Assembly (NCBI GenBank): GCA_903928965.1
Contig: CAIYSZ010000078.1
Coordinates: 1 to 43,155, forward strand
Direction: 5' to 3'
Length of the DNA stretch: 43,155 nucleotides
Origin: an uncultured Pseudomonadota bacterium
GTDB lineage: Bacteria > Pseudomonadota > Gammaproteobacteria > Methylococcales > Methylomonadaceae
Positions 35,215 to 43,155 of this stretch are shown here, one piece after another. A program made the translations under genes and the position numbers. The notes under the pieces are model-generated. The model was not told where the DNA came from and ran no database searches. It saw nothing but the letters and a program-made list of their open reading frames with translations. Position 1 is the stretch's first letter, and every line of letters starts with the position of its first letter.

Positions 35215-36552
35215 TTAATGCTCTAGGTAAAGGGGCAGGGCGTCGATGCGTTTGTCGATTTCACTAATCATGGCCCGGTAGGCGACGCTGTCCACGCTTT
35301 GAAATTGGGCTTTGAAGGCGGCTTCGTCCATGTGTTCCGGCAGGCCGGTAATGTCAGGGATAATAGCGGAGTAATCTTGGGTGTTGGCCATAATCTGTTG
35401 CAGGCGGCGGGCTTCGGCGGGCGATTTGATGGCTAAACGCCCGAAGCGGACGCCGCTGCGGTCGGAATTGATGTCGATGAAACTGAAGCCGGTGCCGCGT
35501 TGCGCGTCGCCGACTTCCTTGTCCAAGCCGAGTTGTTGGCTGAGCAGTGAGTTGTCGACGGCGGTGATGAGCGCGGAGGCGATGAAATGTTCCGGCACGT
35601 CCGTGCGTTTGTAGGCAAAAACCGGATATTCCCGGTTGTAAACCAAACCCATGGGCAGGTAGCGGCGTAGTTCGTTTTTATAAATATAGCTAGCCAAGGC
35701 GATGATGATGGAGCGGTTTTCGCGGATGGCGTCTTGTTCGGCGCTCTGTTCCAGGGCGGCGGCGAACAGGGGTTGGGTCAATTCGGTCAAGGACAGCCGC
35801 CAGCCGGGATTGTGGACGCTGACGATGTCATTGATTTGTTGTTGGTATTTATATAAGTTGGGGTATGTCTTATGTTTTTCAATCAGTAATTGTTTGGCGG
35901 TGTCGATCACCGAGCCCAGGTAGCTGATTTCCACGTTGTCTTGGTTGATGCGCACCTCCTTGACATAATAAGCCAGGATTTCCCAATAGCGGTTGAGGCC
36001 GCTGTGTTGCACAATGAAGGGTATCAGCCAGTTCGCCGCCGGGTCGGGTATGGATATTTCGCCGATTTTGAAGGATTTTAACAGGATGCCGCGGTCGGTT
36101 TGTTTGAGTGCGAAGTGAAAGTCTAAATAGCGTCCCCAGGGGTTGGGAGGGGCGAAAATGGCCATTTGAAAGTGCAGCCGGTCCGGCAGGAAACGGATAT
36201 CTATAGTGTTTTCGATGAAGTGGCTAAGGATGTAGCTGGCGGCGATGTTCAGATCTTTTTGGTTGAATTTTACCGTCTTGACGCCGGCGCGCTCCTCGGG
36301 GGTGACGTGCAGCAATTGTTTTGCGCGTTGAATGTCGTCGCGGGTCATGCCTTGCCAATTGACGGTTTGCGGCGTGTCGTCCAAGGCGAACCCGAGCAGG
36401 ATGGATATCACTAGGATGCAGACAACGCCGGCTCGCGTCAGTATGCGCACCGGCTTAAGCCGCCACGGGCGGGCGGCTAGGCGGCGGAGTCGAGTGAATA
36501 GCGGCTTGAGTTCGGCGGCGATGCCGGCCAGCTTGGCAAAGCGGTTGGGCAT
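35215..36552 (-). CDS. conserved-looking membrane-anchored protein of unknown function
   Basis: I do not recognise this 445-residue protein. A basic N-terminus is followed by one transmembrane segment (about residues 38-57, with GVVCILVISILLGFAL), and the rest, about 385 residues, is soluble and likely periplasmic. It has no cysteines after the membrane segment and no familiar catalytic motif. The ATG at 36552 overlaps the stop of the exopolyphosphatase gene by one base (TAATG), so the two are translationally coupled. Upstream in-frame extension reads over ppx and is rejected. The coupling suggests a link to polyphosphate or (p)ppGpp metabolism, which is inference only. Confidence 0.75.
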   Translation of the reverse strand: MPNRFAKLAGIAAELKPLFTRLRRLAARPWRLKPVRILTRAGVVCILVISILLGFALDDTPQTVNWQGMTRDDIQRAKQLLHVTPEERAGVKTVKFNQKDLNIAASYILSHFIENTIDIRFLPDRLHFQMAIFAPPNPWGRYLDFHFALKQTDRGILLKSFKIGEISIPDPAANWLIPFIVQHSGLNRYWEILAYYVKEVRINQDNVEISYLGSVIDTAKQLLIEKHKTYPNLYKYQQQINDIVSVHNPGWRLSLTELTQPLFAAALEQSAEQDAIRENRSIIIALASYIYKNELRRYLPMGLVYNREYPVFAYKRTDVPEHFIASALITAVDNSLLSQQLGLDKEVGDAQRGTGFSFIDINSDRSGVRFGRLAIKSPAEARRLQQIMANTQDYSAIIPDITGLPEHMDEAAFKAQFQSVDSVAYRAMISEIDKRIDALPLYLEH

Positions 36553-38054
36553 TATTCGAATTTCAACTCGAATTTGGCTGCCTGTAAATATTCTGCTTCC
36601 TGTTCCAGATCGGCTTGGGTCAATGGGGCTTGCCGCAGCCAATTTTCCTTGAATCTTAAGCGGATTTCCTGGTTTTGGATCGCGATTTTAATCTCGGGGG
36701 CGGTTTGAGGGCGGCCGCGGTGTATCAGTCTGGACAGGCGGAATAGAATGGACATGATAGGAGCGTGATCCCGCCAGGGTTTAGGCAGTTCCTCGAAATG
36801 CTTCAGGTTGAATTTTTTGCGGTGGTTGCGCACCAGTTTGGCCAGAACTAATTGATTTTGCTTGGAGAAGCCAGCCAAGTCGCCGTGTTCTATGATGTAG
36901 GCGCTGTGTTTGTGATAATCATTGTGCGCGATTTCCAGGCCGATTTCGTGCAATTCGGCGGCCCAATCCAGAAATTGCAGGGTATCGGCGGCTTGATCGG
37001 GCGCGAAGGCGGGATGGTTGCCGAGTTGCGCGGCCAATTGATGCAGGGTTTTTTTGATGTTGGCGGCGTGTTTTAGATCGGCGTGGTAGTGTTTGGCGAT
37101 GTCATGGCTGGTTTTGGCGCGGATGTCGTGGTGTTTGATGCGGTTGGCTAGATCGCAAATCAGGCCTTCGCGCAAGGCGCCGTCGGATACGGTCATTTTT
37201 TCGATACCCAGCGCTTGGAAGCTGGCGTAGACGATCGCCACCGCGCCGATAAACACCGGCCGCCGCTCCAGGCTTAAGGCGGGAAAATTGAATTCGTCGT
37301 GTTTTCGGTACTTAAGCAGTTGGTCAATCAATTGCTCAAGTCCGGCCAGGGTGATGCCGTTATGGCTCCAGCCGCTGCTTTCCAACACATTGTTAATCGA
37401 TTTTAAGCTGCCGGACGAGCCTATGGCTTCGTCCCATTGTGCGCGCTCGAATTTGCGCCGGAACGGCTCTAGGTTTTTTTCGGCTTGGAGTACGGCATTA
37501 TTGAAGGCTTTTTTGCTGATGGCGCCGTTTTCAAAAAAATGTTCGCTAAAGGTAACACAGCCCATGTTCAGGCTTTCCTTGGTATGCGCTACGTCGTGTT
37601 GGCCGATAATGTATTCGGTGCTGCTGCCGCCGATGTCCATGACAAAGCGGCGGTTGGGCGAGCCGCCCAAGCTAAAGGTTACGCCTTGGTAGACCAGACG
37701 GGCTTCTTCGATGCCGGAGATGACGTCTATCGTGTGGCCGAGGGCTTTTTCGGCCTTGGCGATGAAATGTTGCGCGTTTTTGGCCACGCGCAGGGTGTTG
37801 GTGCCGACGACGGCGACATAGTGCGGCGGAAGATTCGCAATGCGTTGCCCGAAGCGTTCCAGGCAGGCCAGGGCGCGTTCTTGAGTCGCATGATCCAAGT
37901 GGTGGGTATGATCCAGTCCATGCGCCAGACGGACCATTTCCTTCATGCGTTCCAAGGTTTGCGGGGTGCCGTCATCGTTAAGACGGCAAATGATCATGTG
38001 AAAGCTGTTGGAGCCAAGATCAACGGCGGCTATGTTGGGTGTTTGCTGCGGCAA
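36552..38054 (-). CDS. ppx: Ppx/GppA exopolyphosphatase family protein
   Basis: A 500-residue ASKHA-fold phosphatase. The start NIAAVDLGSNSFHMIICRL is the family's phosphate-1 loop, and FVMDIGGSSTEYIIG is the phosphate-2 loop with its Gly-Gly. The catalytic Glu would be in VISGIEEARLVYQGV. The C-terminal HD-like helical part is seen in AAELHEIGLEIAHNDYHKHS. These enzymes trim inorganic polyphosphate or hydrolyse pppGpp; full length fits the long Ppx/GppA class, and choosing between the two is not safe. It heads an operon with the unknown membrane-anchored protein and is divergent from the ABC exporter. Confidence 0.93.
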   Translation of the reverse strand: MPQQTPNIAAVDLGSNSFHMIICRLNDDGTPQTLERMKEMVRLAHGLDHTHHLDHATQERALACLERFGQRIANLPPHYVAVVGTNTLRVAKNAQHFIAKAEKALGHTIDVISGIEEARLVYQGVTFSLGGSPNRRFVMDIGGSSTEYIIGQHDVAHTKESLNMGCVTFSEHFFENGAISKKAFNNAVLQAEKNLEPFRRKFERAQWDEAIGSSGSLKSINNVLESSGWSHNGITLAGLEQLIDQLLKYRKHDEFNFPALSLERRPVFIGAVAIVYASFQALGIEKMTVSDGALREGLICDLANRIKHHDIRAKTSHDIAKHYHADLKHAANIKKTLHQLAAQLGNHPAFAPDQAADTLQFLDWAAELHEIGLEIAHNDYHKHSAYIIEHGDLAGFSKQNQLVLAKLVRNHRKKFNLKHFEELPKPWRDHAPIMSILFRLSRLIHRGRPQTAPEIKIAIQNQEIRLRFKENWLRQAPLTQADLEQEAEYLQAAKFELKFE

Positions 38055-38298
38055 GATGCTGGTTCCTCGATTCGCGGTTGGGGACGATTGGGTTGGCCGA
38101 AACTTTGGCCGGGAGCGATGGGCCCCTAAGGTGCGTGCTTTCGGAGAGTGGATTATATCAAGAAGCTTTGCTAAATTCGTCGCTTGCCATTAAACTGACT
38201 GATTCTTGGCTAGCGCTTATTGGCGGCTTTCTGAACTTGCGGGTTCGGGGTTGGTCAGTAAGGTTTGGGATTTGGGTTCCGGATTTTGTTGACTCTGC

Positions 38299-39210
38299 AT
38301 GAATGCATTATTGATCAAAAATTTACGAAAAACATACAAGAATGGGTTCACTGCGTTGCGCGGCGTGGATCTGGATGTGGAAGAAGGCGATTTTTTTGCC
38401 TTGCTGGGACCGAACGGCGCCGGAAAATCCACGTTGATCGGTATTGTCAGTAGTCTGGTGACGAAATCCAGCGGCAGAGTTGAGGTGTGCGGTTACGATT
38501 TGGATCGGGAGCCGGCGTTGGCTAAACGCAGTTTAGGGGTGGCGCCGCAGGAGTTTAATTTTAACCAGTTTGAAACCGTGGGCAGCGTGGTGATGAATCA
38601 GGCCGGGTTTTACGGCATGCCGCGAAAATTGGCCAAGCAGCGCACTGAATATTGTTTGCGGCAAGTTGAATTGTGGGATAGGCGGGATACGGTGTCCCGG
38701 CGCTTGTCCGGCGGCATGAAACGGCGTTTGATGATTGCCCGCGCCTTGGTGCACGCGCCGCGCTTGTTGATTTTGGACGAGCCGACCGCGGGGGTGGATA
38801 TTGAAATACGCCACGCCATGTGGGATATGTTGCGCGAGGTTAACCGGCAAGGGGTGACCATTATTTTGACTACGCATTATCTGGAAGAGGCGGAAACTTT
38901 GTGCCGGAATATCGCTTTCATCGATAATGGGGGCATTAACCCCAAACAAGATATGCATCAGTTTTTACATTCGATTGAGGTGGAACATTTTGTGCTGGAT
39001 TTGGCCGCGCCGCTGGCGCAAGCGCCGGCCGTGGAGGGTTACCGTTTGGAGTGGTTGAATGAGTTGCAGCTGGCCGCCGCCGTACCCAGGGATACGGGGT
39101 TGAACGGTTTGTTCGTCGGGCTGCATGCCCTGGGCATTGAGGTGTCCAGTTTGCGCAACAAAACCAACCGCCTGGAGCAATTATTTCTCAACCGCTTGGA
39201 AATTGAATAA
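38299..39210 (+). CDS. yadG: ABC transporter ATP-binding protein (YadG type)
   Basis: A 303-residue ATPase. Walker A is GPNGAGKST, the signature loop is LSGGMKRRL, Walker B is LLILDEPTAGVD and the switch His is in TTHYLEE. The DRI-type exporter family it belongs to works with an ABC-2 permease; the permease gene starts two bases after its stop. The YadG/YadH pair in E. coli has an uncertain substrate. The C-terminal 80 residues form the usual DrrA/YadG extension. The ATG at 38299 fits the MNALLIKNLRKTY family start. Confidence 0.93.
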   Translation: MNALLIKNLRKTYKNGFTALRGVDLDVEEGDFFALLGPNGAGKSTLIGIVSSLVTKSSGRVEVCGYDLDREPALAKRSLGVAPQEFNFNQFETVGSVVMNQAGFYGMPRKLAKQRTEYCLRQVELWDRRDTVSRRLSGGMKRRLMIARALVHAPRLLILDEPTAGVDIEIRHAMWDMLREVNRQGVTIILTTHYLEEAETLCRNIAFIDNGGINPKQDMHQFLHSIEVEHFVLDLAAPLAQAPAVEGYRLEWLNELQLAAAVPRDTGLNGLFVGLHALGIEVSSLRNKTNRLEQLFLNRLEIE

Positions 39211-39212
39211 AC

Positions 39213-40073
39213 ATGACATTGAGAAAACCAAAACTCGGAAAACCAAAGCTCGGAAATCCAAAACTCAAAAATCCGAAACCGATCTATCTGAACGCCGGCA
39301 ATATGATAGCGGGCAATCTGATTGCGCTGTTGACTATTTTTTTCAAGGAAATCCATCGCTTCATGCGCATTTGGCCGCAAACTTTATTGCCGCCGGCGAT
39401 TACCACCGCCTTGTATTTTTTAATTTTCGGCAAGTTGATCGGTGGCCGGGTGGGCGAGGTGCAAGGCCATACTTATATGGATTATATTGTGCCGGGGGTG
39501 ATTTTGATGTCGGTGATTAGTCATTCCTATTCCAATGTGGTGGCTTCGTTTTATTCGACGAAGTTTCAGCGCCATATTGAGGAGTTGTTGGTGTCTCCAG
39601 CCCCGAATTGGGTGATTTTGCTGGGCTTCGTCGCCGGCGGCGTGGTGCGCGGTTTGCTGGTGGGGTGCGTGGTGGCCGGCATCGCCTCCGGTTTCGCCGG
39701 CCCGCCGGCGCTGAATTTGGGGCTTTGCCTGGGAGTGGCGCTCCTGACTTCGGTTTTGTTTTCGCTGGCCGGTTTCATTAACGCGGTGTTCGCCGAGAGT
39801 TTTGACGATATTTCCTTGATTCCGAATTTTATTTTAACTCCGTTGAGTTATTTGGGCGGGGTGTTTTACTCGGTGGATATGTTGCCGGAGTTTTGGCGGA
39901 AGGTGGCCTTGGGCAATCCTATTCTGTATATGATTAACGCGTTTCGTTTCGGCTGGATAGGGGTCAGCGACGTGGATATCGGCATGGCTTTTGCCATGAC
40001 CGGGGGGGCGGCGACCTTATTGGCCTGTTTGTCCTTGTGGTTGTTGCACAAGGGCGTGGGCATCAAAAATTAG
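39213..40073 (+). CDS. yadH: ABC-2 type permease (YadH type) with repeat-bearing N-terminus
   Basis: A 286-residue inner-membrane permease with six predicted helices. The core from residue 31, MIAGNLIALLTIFFKEIHRF, aligns with the usual YadH start. ILTPLSYLGGVFYSVDMLPE is the family's ABC-2 signature. The first 30 residues are an odd Lys-Pro-rich extension (KPKLG, KPKLG, NPKLK, NPKPI) encoded by a 15-bp tandem repeat. Translation may begin at 39213, which keeps coupling to the ATPase gene, or at the ATG at 39303. Only two bases separate its stop from that of the convergent ParA gene. Confidence 0.92.
   Translation: MTLRKPKLGKPKLGNPKLKNPKPIYLNAGNMIAGNLIALLTIFFKEIHRFMRIWPQTLLPPAITTALYFLIFGKLIGGRVGEVQGHTYMDYIVPGVILMSVISHSYSNVVASFYSTKFQRHIEELLVSPAPNWVILLGFVAGGVVRGLLVGCVVAGIASGFAGPPALNLGLCLGVALLTSVLFSLAGFINAVFAESFDDISLIPNFILTPLSYLGGVFYSVDMLPEFWRKVALGNPILYMINAFRFGWIGVSDVDIGMAFAMTGGAATLLACLSLWLLHKGVGIKN
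39225..39284 (+). repeat. 15-bp tandem repeat inside the 5' end of the permease gene
   Basis: Three and a half degenerate units of AAACCAAAACTCGGA type follow each other in frame, each encoding (K/N)-P-K-L-(G/K). Because the unit is 15 bp, gain or loss of copies keeps the frame. The segment is rich in A and C on the plus strand, unlike the surrounding gene. Confidence 0.8.
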
Positions 40074-40075
40074 GC

Positions 40076-40849
40076 TTAAGGATGCAATTCGGCGTGTAGG
40101 GCGCGGTATTCCTCGGTCAGTTTGTGGCCCGGCGCGTAATGAATCAACGGTTGTGCGTCGGTGTGCGACTCTCTGACCTTGACGGAGGTGGAGATTTTGC
40201 TTTCCAGAACCGGCAGGCCTTCGGCGATAAGTTCCTCTACCAGTTGCCGCGGCAGGTTGGCTTGTTTTTGGTATTGGTTGACGACGATGCCTTCGATTTC
40301 GAGTTTTTCGTTATGGTCGGCCTTGACTTCGGCGATGGTGCGCATCAGGGTGTATAAGGCTTCGCGGGCGAAGGTGTCGCAATCGAAAGGGATGAGGCAT
40401 TTTTCGGCGGCGATGAGCGCCGATTGGCTGTAGAAGTTCAGCACCGGCGGCGTGTCGATGTAGATGCGTTCGTAGCCGGTCAGTTTTTCCAGGGCTTCCT
40501 TGAGTTTGAAAATTTTGTAGCGGGATTCCAGCCGGCTCTCCAGGGCTTCCATTTCTTGGTGCGCCGGGATGATGAACAGGTTTTCATAGCGGGTGGGGTG
40601 GATGACGCTCTCCAGGCCTTCCTTGCCTGCGCCGAACAGACCTAGCCCTAGGTTGTCCCGAAAAAAATGGGCGATGGTTTTGTCGGCGTCGTTGATTTTG
40701 CCGCCCAATAGGTAATGCGTGGAGTTGGCTTGCACGTCCAGATCCACGACCAGGGTTTTAATGCCTTCCACGGCGCTGATCGCCGCCAGATTGCAGGTCA
40801 GCGTGGATTTGCCGACTCCGCCTTTTTGGTTGAAGATGACCCTGCGCAT
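40076..40849 (-). CDS. orphan ParA-family ATPase
   Basis: A 257-residue ATPase with the deviant Walker A KGGVGKST at residues 9-16, the Walker A' region [12 protein letters not shown] and the Walker B region [10 protein letters not shown]. The ParA/MinD family organises cargo such as plasmids, chromosomes, chemoreceptors or storage granules on the nucleoid. No parB, helix-turn-helix partner or parS-like repeat is nearby, so this is not a standard partition locus. The start at 40849 ([13 protein letters not shown]) follows GAGGGA; a longer open frame upstream is discarded. Its cargo cannot be told from this window. Confidence 0.88.
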   Translation of the reverse strand: MRRVIFNQKGGVGKSTLTCNLAAISAVEGIKTLVVDLDVQANSTHYLLGGKINDADKTIAHFFRDNLGLGLFGAGKEGLESVIHPTRYENLFIIPAHQEMEALESRLESRYKIFKLKEALEKLTGYERIYIDTPPVLNFYSQSALIAAEKCLIPFDCDTFAREALYTLMRTIAEVKADHNEKLEIEGIVVNQYQKQANLPRQLVEELIAEGLPVLESKISTSVKVRESHTDAQPLIHYAPGHKLTEEYRALHAELHP

Positions 40850-41234
40850 GGCTGTCCCTCGAATAAAAGATGTTGCATTATGATGACGCACATTAAGATG
40901 TCGCATTATAAGTTAAGTAAAAACGCAAATCACATTTTAATCGCTTGCATACCAACGTCAAGATTCTGGAACCGCCGCTCCCAAAATCTCCGCGGCGGGC
41001 TTTGAAAGCGGTCAATCGGCTAACAAAAATACTATGTTATTGAAATTTTTATTTTTTTTTGGCCGATGGTGTATGGCGAAGGCGTCGCCCGCTTAGCCTG
41101 TTGGCGACAAGCCTAAACGGATGTATGCACGTCCTTTCACAAGCTCCCTCGGTTTACTAGGCCGTGCGTTACTACCCCTGTTGATACACTTAGCTGGATT
41201 TTTTGTTAAGGCCTTAATTAAACCATGGCGGTTT
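40850..41234. other. stretch without a clear gene between parA-like and DUF1451 genes
   Basis: About 385 bases. A minus-strand frame over 41093-41234 contains ENRHGLI, reminiscent of a transposase phrase, but is too short to call. The middle, near 41030-41060, is AT-rich with long T-runs. No tRNA or hairpin terminator was recognised. Confidence 0.35.
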
Positions 41235-41720
41235 TCAACAACGGCTGAAGCTTTCTCCATGGCATTCCGGGCAATGGGGGATGACGCTGGTGGATTTAAA
41301 GGCGATGTGCTTGCCGCAGCCGTCGCAGACGAAGGCGCCGGGGCAGGCGACGTCGCCGCTATGGTAGGGGTGGTATTGTTTGGCGTCCAGTTCCAGTTCG
41401 GTGAGTTTGACTCTGGTTTTGTCGGCGATTTCAAAAAAGTTTTTTAGGGCGAAGTTTTCGATCAGGGCGACGTCGAATTTGAGCCATTGCGACAAGGAGT
41501 CCGGGCTGCTGTCCGGCGTGCCGCTGGCGGCGAGTTTTAAATCGCGTTGCAGGTTGTCGGCGATATGATTGATTTCCGATTGGGTGTGGACGCCGAGGGC
41601 GCTGATTTTTTCCTTGGCTTGCTCCATGGCTTCGCCTATGCCATGTAGAGTGTCGCCCATGGCTTCATATAGATGTTCGATTAGGTCGTCGTAGGATTTT
41701 GTATATTTATCTTGGCTCAT
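41235..41720 (-). CDS. DUF1451 (YbeL-like) zinc-ribbon protein
   Basis: A 161-residue protein with a helical N-terminal half and a C-terminal zinc ribbon. The N-terminus YDDLIEHLYEAMGDTLHGIG and the four-cysteine arrangement CDGCGKH...HCPECHGESF near residues 132-158 are typical of DUF1451 proteins such as E. coli YbeL. Its function is unknown. It is divergent from leuS with 91 bp between the start codons; in E. coli, ybeL is likewise close to leuS. The gene ends just after GESFSRC. Confidence 0.88.
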   Translation of the reverse strand: MSQDKYTKSYDDLIEHLYEAMGDTLHGIGEAMEQAKEKISALGVHTQSEINHIADNLQRDLKLAASGTPDSSPDSLSQWLKFDVALIENFALKNFFEIADKTRVKLTELELDAKQYHPYHSGDVACPGAFVCDGCGKHIAFKSTSVIPHCPECHGESFSRC

Positions 41721-41811
41721 TGAGGCTCTCGTATTAATTCAGGCTTTGGTTTTGCGCGCCGGTGCGGTATTCTAGCGCTTTTTATTCATTATTCAGCATA
41801 GACGACTTAGG

Positions 41812-43155
41812 ATGGAAGAGCAATACAACCCGCATTCGATAGAGCAACAGGTGCAAGCCGCTTGGGAGATGAATGGCGTTTTCGCCGCCAAGGAGGATAG
41901 CGGCCGGGAGAAATACTATTGTTTGTCGATGTTTCCCTATCCCAGCGGCAAGCTGCACATGGGCCATGTGCGTAATTATACCATAGGCGATGTGATCAGC
42001 CGCTTTCAACGCATGTCGGGCAAGCATGTGTTGCAGCCCATGGGGTGGGATGCTTTCGGTTTGCCGGCGGAAAACGCGGCGATGTTGAATAAAACGCATC
42101 CGGCGGATTGGACGCAATCGAATATCGCTTATATGCGCGAGCAGCTCAAGCGCCTGGGCTTCGGTTATGATTGGAGCCGGGAGATCGCTACGTGCGATCC
42201 GGCGTATTATCGCTGGGAGCAGTGGTTTTTTCTGCGCTTGCTGGAAAAAAACCTGGTGTATAAAAAAACCGCGCCGGTGAACTGGTGTCCGCACGATCAA
42301 ACCGTGCTGGCCAACGAGCAGGTGATCGACGGTTGTTGCTGGCGTTGCGATACGCGGGTGGAGAAAAAAGAGATTTCGCAATGGTTTTTGAAAATCACCG
42401 CCTACGCGGATGAATTGCTTGCCTCGCTGGATGAGTTGCCCGGTTGGCCGGAGCAGGTGCGGGCGATGCAGGCGAATTGGATCGGCCGCTCCGAGGGGGT
42501 GGAGATGGATTTCGCCGTGGCGGGTTCGGAGCAGGTGATCCGGATTTACACCACCCGCCCGGATACGGTGATGGGGGTGACTTATTTGGCGGTGGCGGCC
42601 GAGCATCCCATTGCCTTGGCGGCGGCGGAAACCAGCCCGGAAGTTGCTGCTTTTATTGAATCTTGCCGGCAAATGGAGACTTCCGAGGCGGCCATGGAGA
42701 CCATGGAGAAACGCGGGGTGTTTTCCGGGGTTTACGCGCAGCATCCGCTCACCGGCGAGCAGACGCCGGTGTGGATAGCGAATTTTGTGCTGATGAGTTA
42801 CGGCACCGGCGCGGTGATGTCGGTGCCGGCGCACGATCAGAGGGACTTTGAATTTGCATTAAAATATGGGTTGCCGATTAAACAGGTCATTGAACTTGAT
42901 GAAGTCATTACTATAAGGGGTGCATTGGGCGCGTTTGAAGGCTTGGATCGAGAGTTAATGGAAATCAGTTTGGCGAACGCACAATTTGATCCCAATCAAT
43001 GGAAAAGTTGGTATGGCGAAAAAAATGAAAATCATAGGCTAATCAATTCAGGAGAGTTCAACGGCAAAAGCATTAAGGAAGCTTTCCACGCCATTGCCGA
43101 TAAGTTGCGGACGCTGGGCAAGGGCGAGGTGAAGACGAATTTTCGCTTGCGTGAT
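41812..43155 (+). CDS. leuS: leucyl-tRNA synthetase, N-terminal part (cut by window edge)
   Basis: Class I aminoacyl-tRNA synthetase that charges tRNA-Leu. The first 448 residues are present: [17 protein letters not shown] holds the HIGH motif as HMGH, and [14 protein letters not shown] lies in the zinc-binding region. The CP1 editing domain has [12 protein letters not shown] (Thr-rich motif) and [19 protein letters not shown]. After this block, residues about 350-400 carry an insert of roughly 25-30 residues ([15 protein letters not shown] onward) before NSGEFNG, in an AT-richer stretch. KMSKS would be beyond the edge. The ATG at 41812 follows TTAGG at a very short distance. Confidence 0.97.
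   Translation, partial: MEEQYNPHSIEQQVQAAWEMNGVFAAKEDSGREKYYCLSMFPYPSGKLHMGHVRNYTIGDVISRFQRMSGKHVLQPMGWDAFGLPAENAAMLNKTHPADWTQSNIAYMREQLKRLGFGYDWSREIATCDPAYYRWEQWFFLRLLEKNLVYKKTAPVNWCPHDQTVLANEQVIDGCCWRCDTRVEKKEISQWFLKITAYADELLASLDELPGWPEQVRAMQANWIGRSEGVEMDFAVAGSEQVIRIYTTRPDTVMGVTYLAVAAEHPIALAAAETSPEVAAFIESCRQMETSEAAMETMEKRGVFSGVYAQHPLTGEQTPVWIANFVLMSYGTGAVMSVPAHDQRDFEFALKYGLPIKQVIELDEVITIRGALGAFEGLDRELMEISLANAQFDPNQWKSWYGEKNENHRLINSGEFNGKSIKEAFHAIADKLRTLGKGEVKTNFRLRD

Noticed and set aside
41030..41060. Possible tRNA or small RNA near the T-rich tract
   Set aside because: No cloverleaf or conserved TTCGANTC arm could be traced.
41093..41234. Minus-strand frame with ENRHGLI, resembling an IS5-type transposase phrase
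   Set aside because: Only one short phrase matches, the neighbouring residues do not, no terminal repeats are seen, and the frame continues into the shadow of the DUF1451 gene.

Overview
The window reads as a piece of a gammaproteobacterial chromosome. That rests on the HrpA, Mfd and GacA/UvrY-type gene repertoire, a complete EF-P lysylation set (epmB, efp, epmA), a YadG/YadH-type ABC exporter and YbeL-like (DUF1451) and LpxH-like proteins. A VPLPA/PEP-CTERM protein, a pyruvate,phosphate dikinase (PPDK) relative and exopolysaccharide genes make a Methylococcales-like methylotroph a reasonable guess, but no methane or methanol oxidation gene is present, so that placement is inference. No rRNA, tRNA or CRISPR array was seen.

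Layout. 1-6500: a decayed stretch around hrpA, with a partial HEPN-like gene cut by the left edge, a formylglycine-generating-enzyme-like lipoprotein pseudogene (two frame changes and an in-frame stop) and an AAA ATPase reduced by internal deletion to its two ends. 6500-15600: mfd, a GacA/UvrY-type response regulator, a small MITE-like inverted-repeat element, a full-length PPDK homologue that has lost its catalytic histidine, and a convergent operon of a UreH-like membrane protein and a receiver-less sigma-54 activator. 15650-18290: the EF-P modification locus. 18320-26300: an LpxH-like phosphoesterase, manC, phoU, an MgtE_N-CorA fusion, a PfkB fructokinase, a FucP-type sugar transporter and a di-heme cytochrome c peroxidase.

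26690-34850 is a surface-oriented block: a large RTX/beta-roll protein and a VPLPA-CTERM protein form a two-gene minus-strand unit, followed by a 0.9 kb AT-rich region with three clean dyads, then a GMC oxidoreductase translationally coupled to an NAD-dependent epimerase, a REP-like palindrome and a WcaJ-type undecaprenyl-phosphate sugar transferase. With manC making GDP-mannose, these fit envelope or exopolysaccharide building. 35200-43155 is mostly housekeeping: an unknown membrane-anchored protein in operon with ppx/gppA, a YadG/YadH-type exporter whose permease begins with a 15-bp tandem repeat, an orphan ParA ATPase, a DUF1451 zinc-ribbon protein and the 5' part of leuS.

The most unusual item is the PPDK-like protein at 11150-13834: an intact 894-codon frame in which the phosphocarrier His is Phe and several ATP-grasp residues are changed, while the PEP/pyruvate domain looks preserved. 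It looks like a pseudoenzyme rather than a metabolic dikinase.
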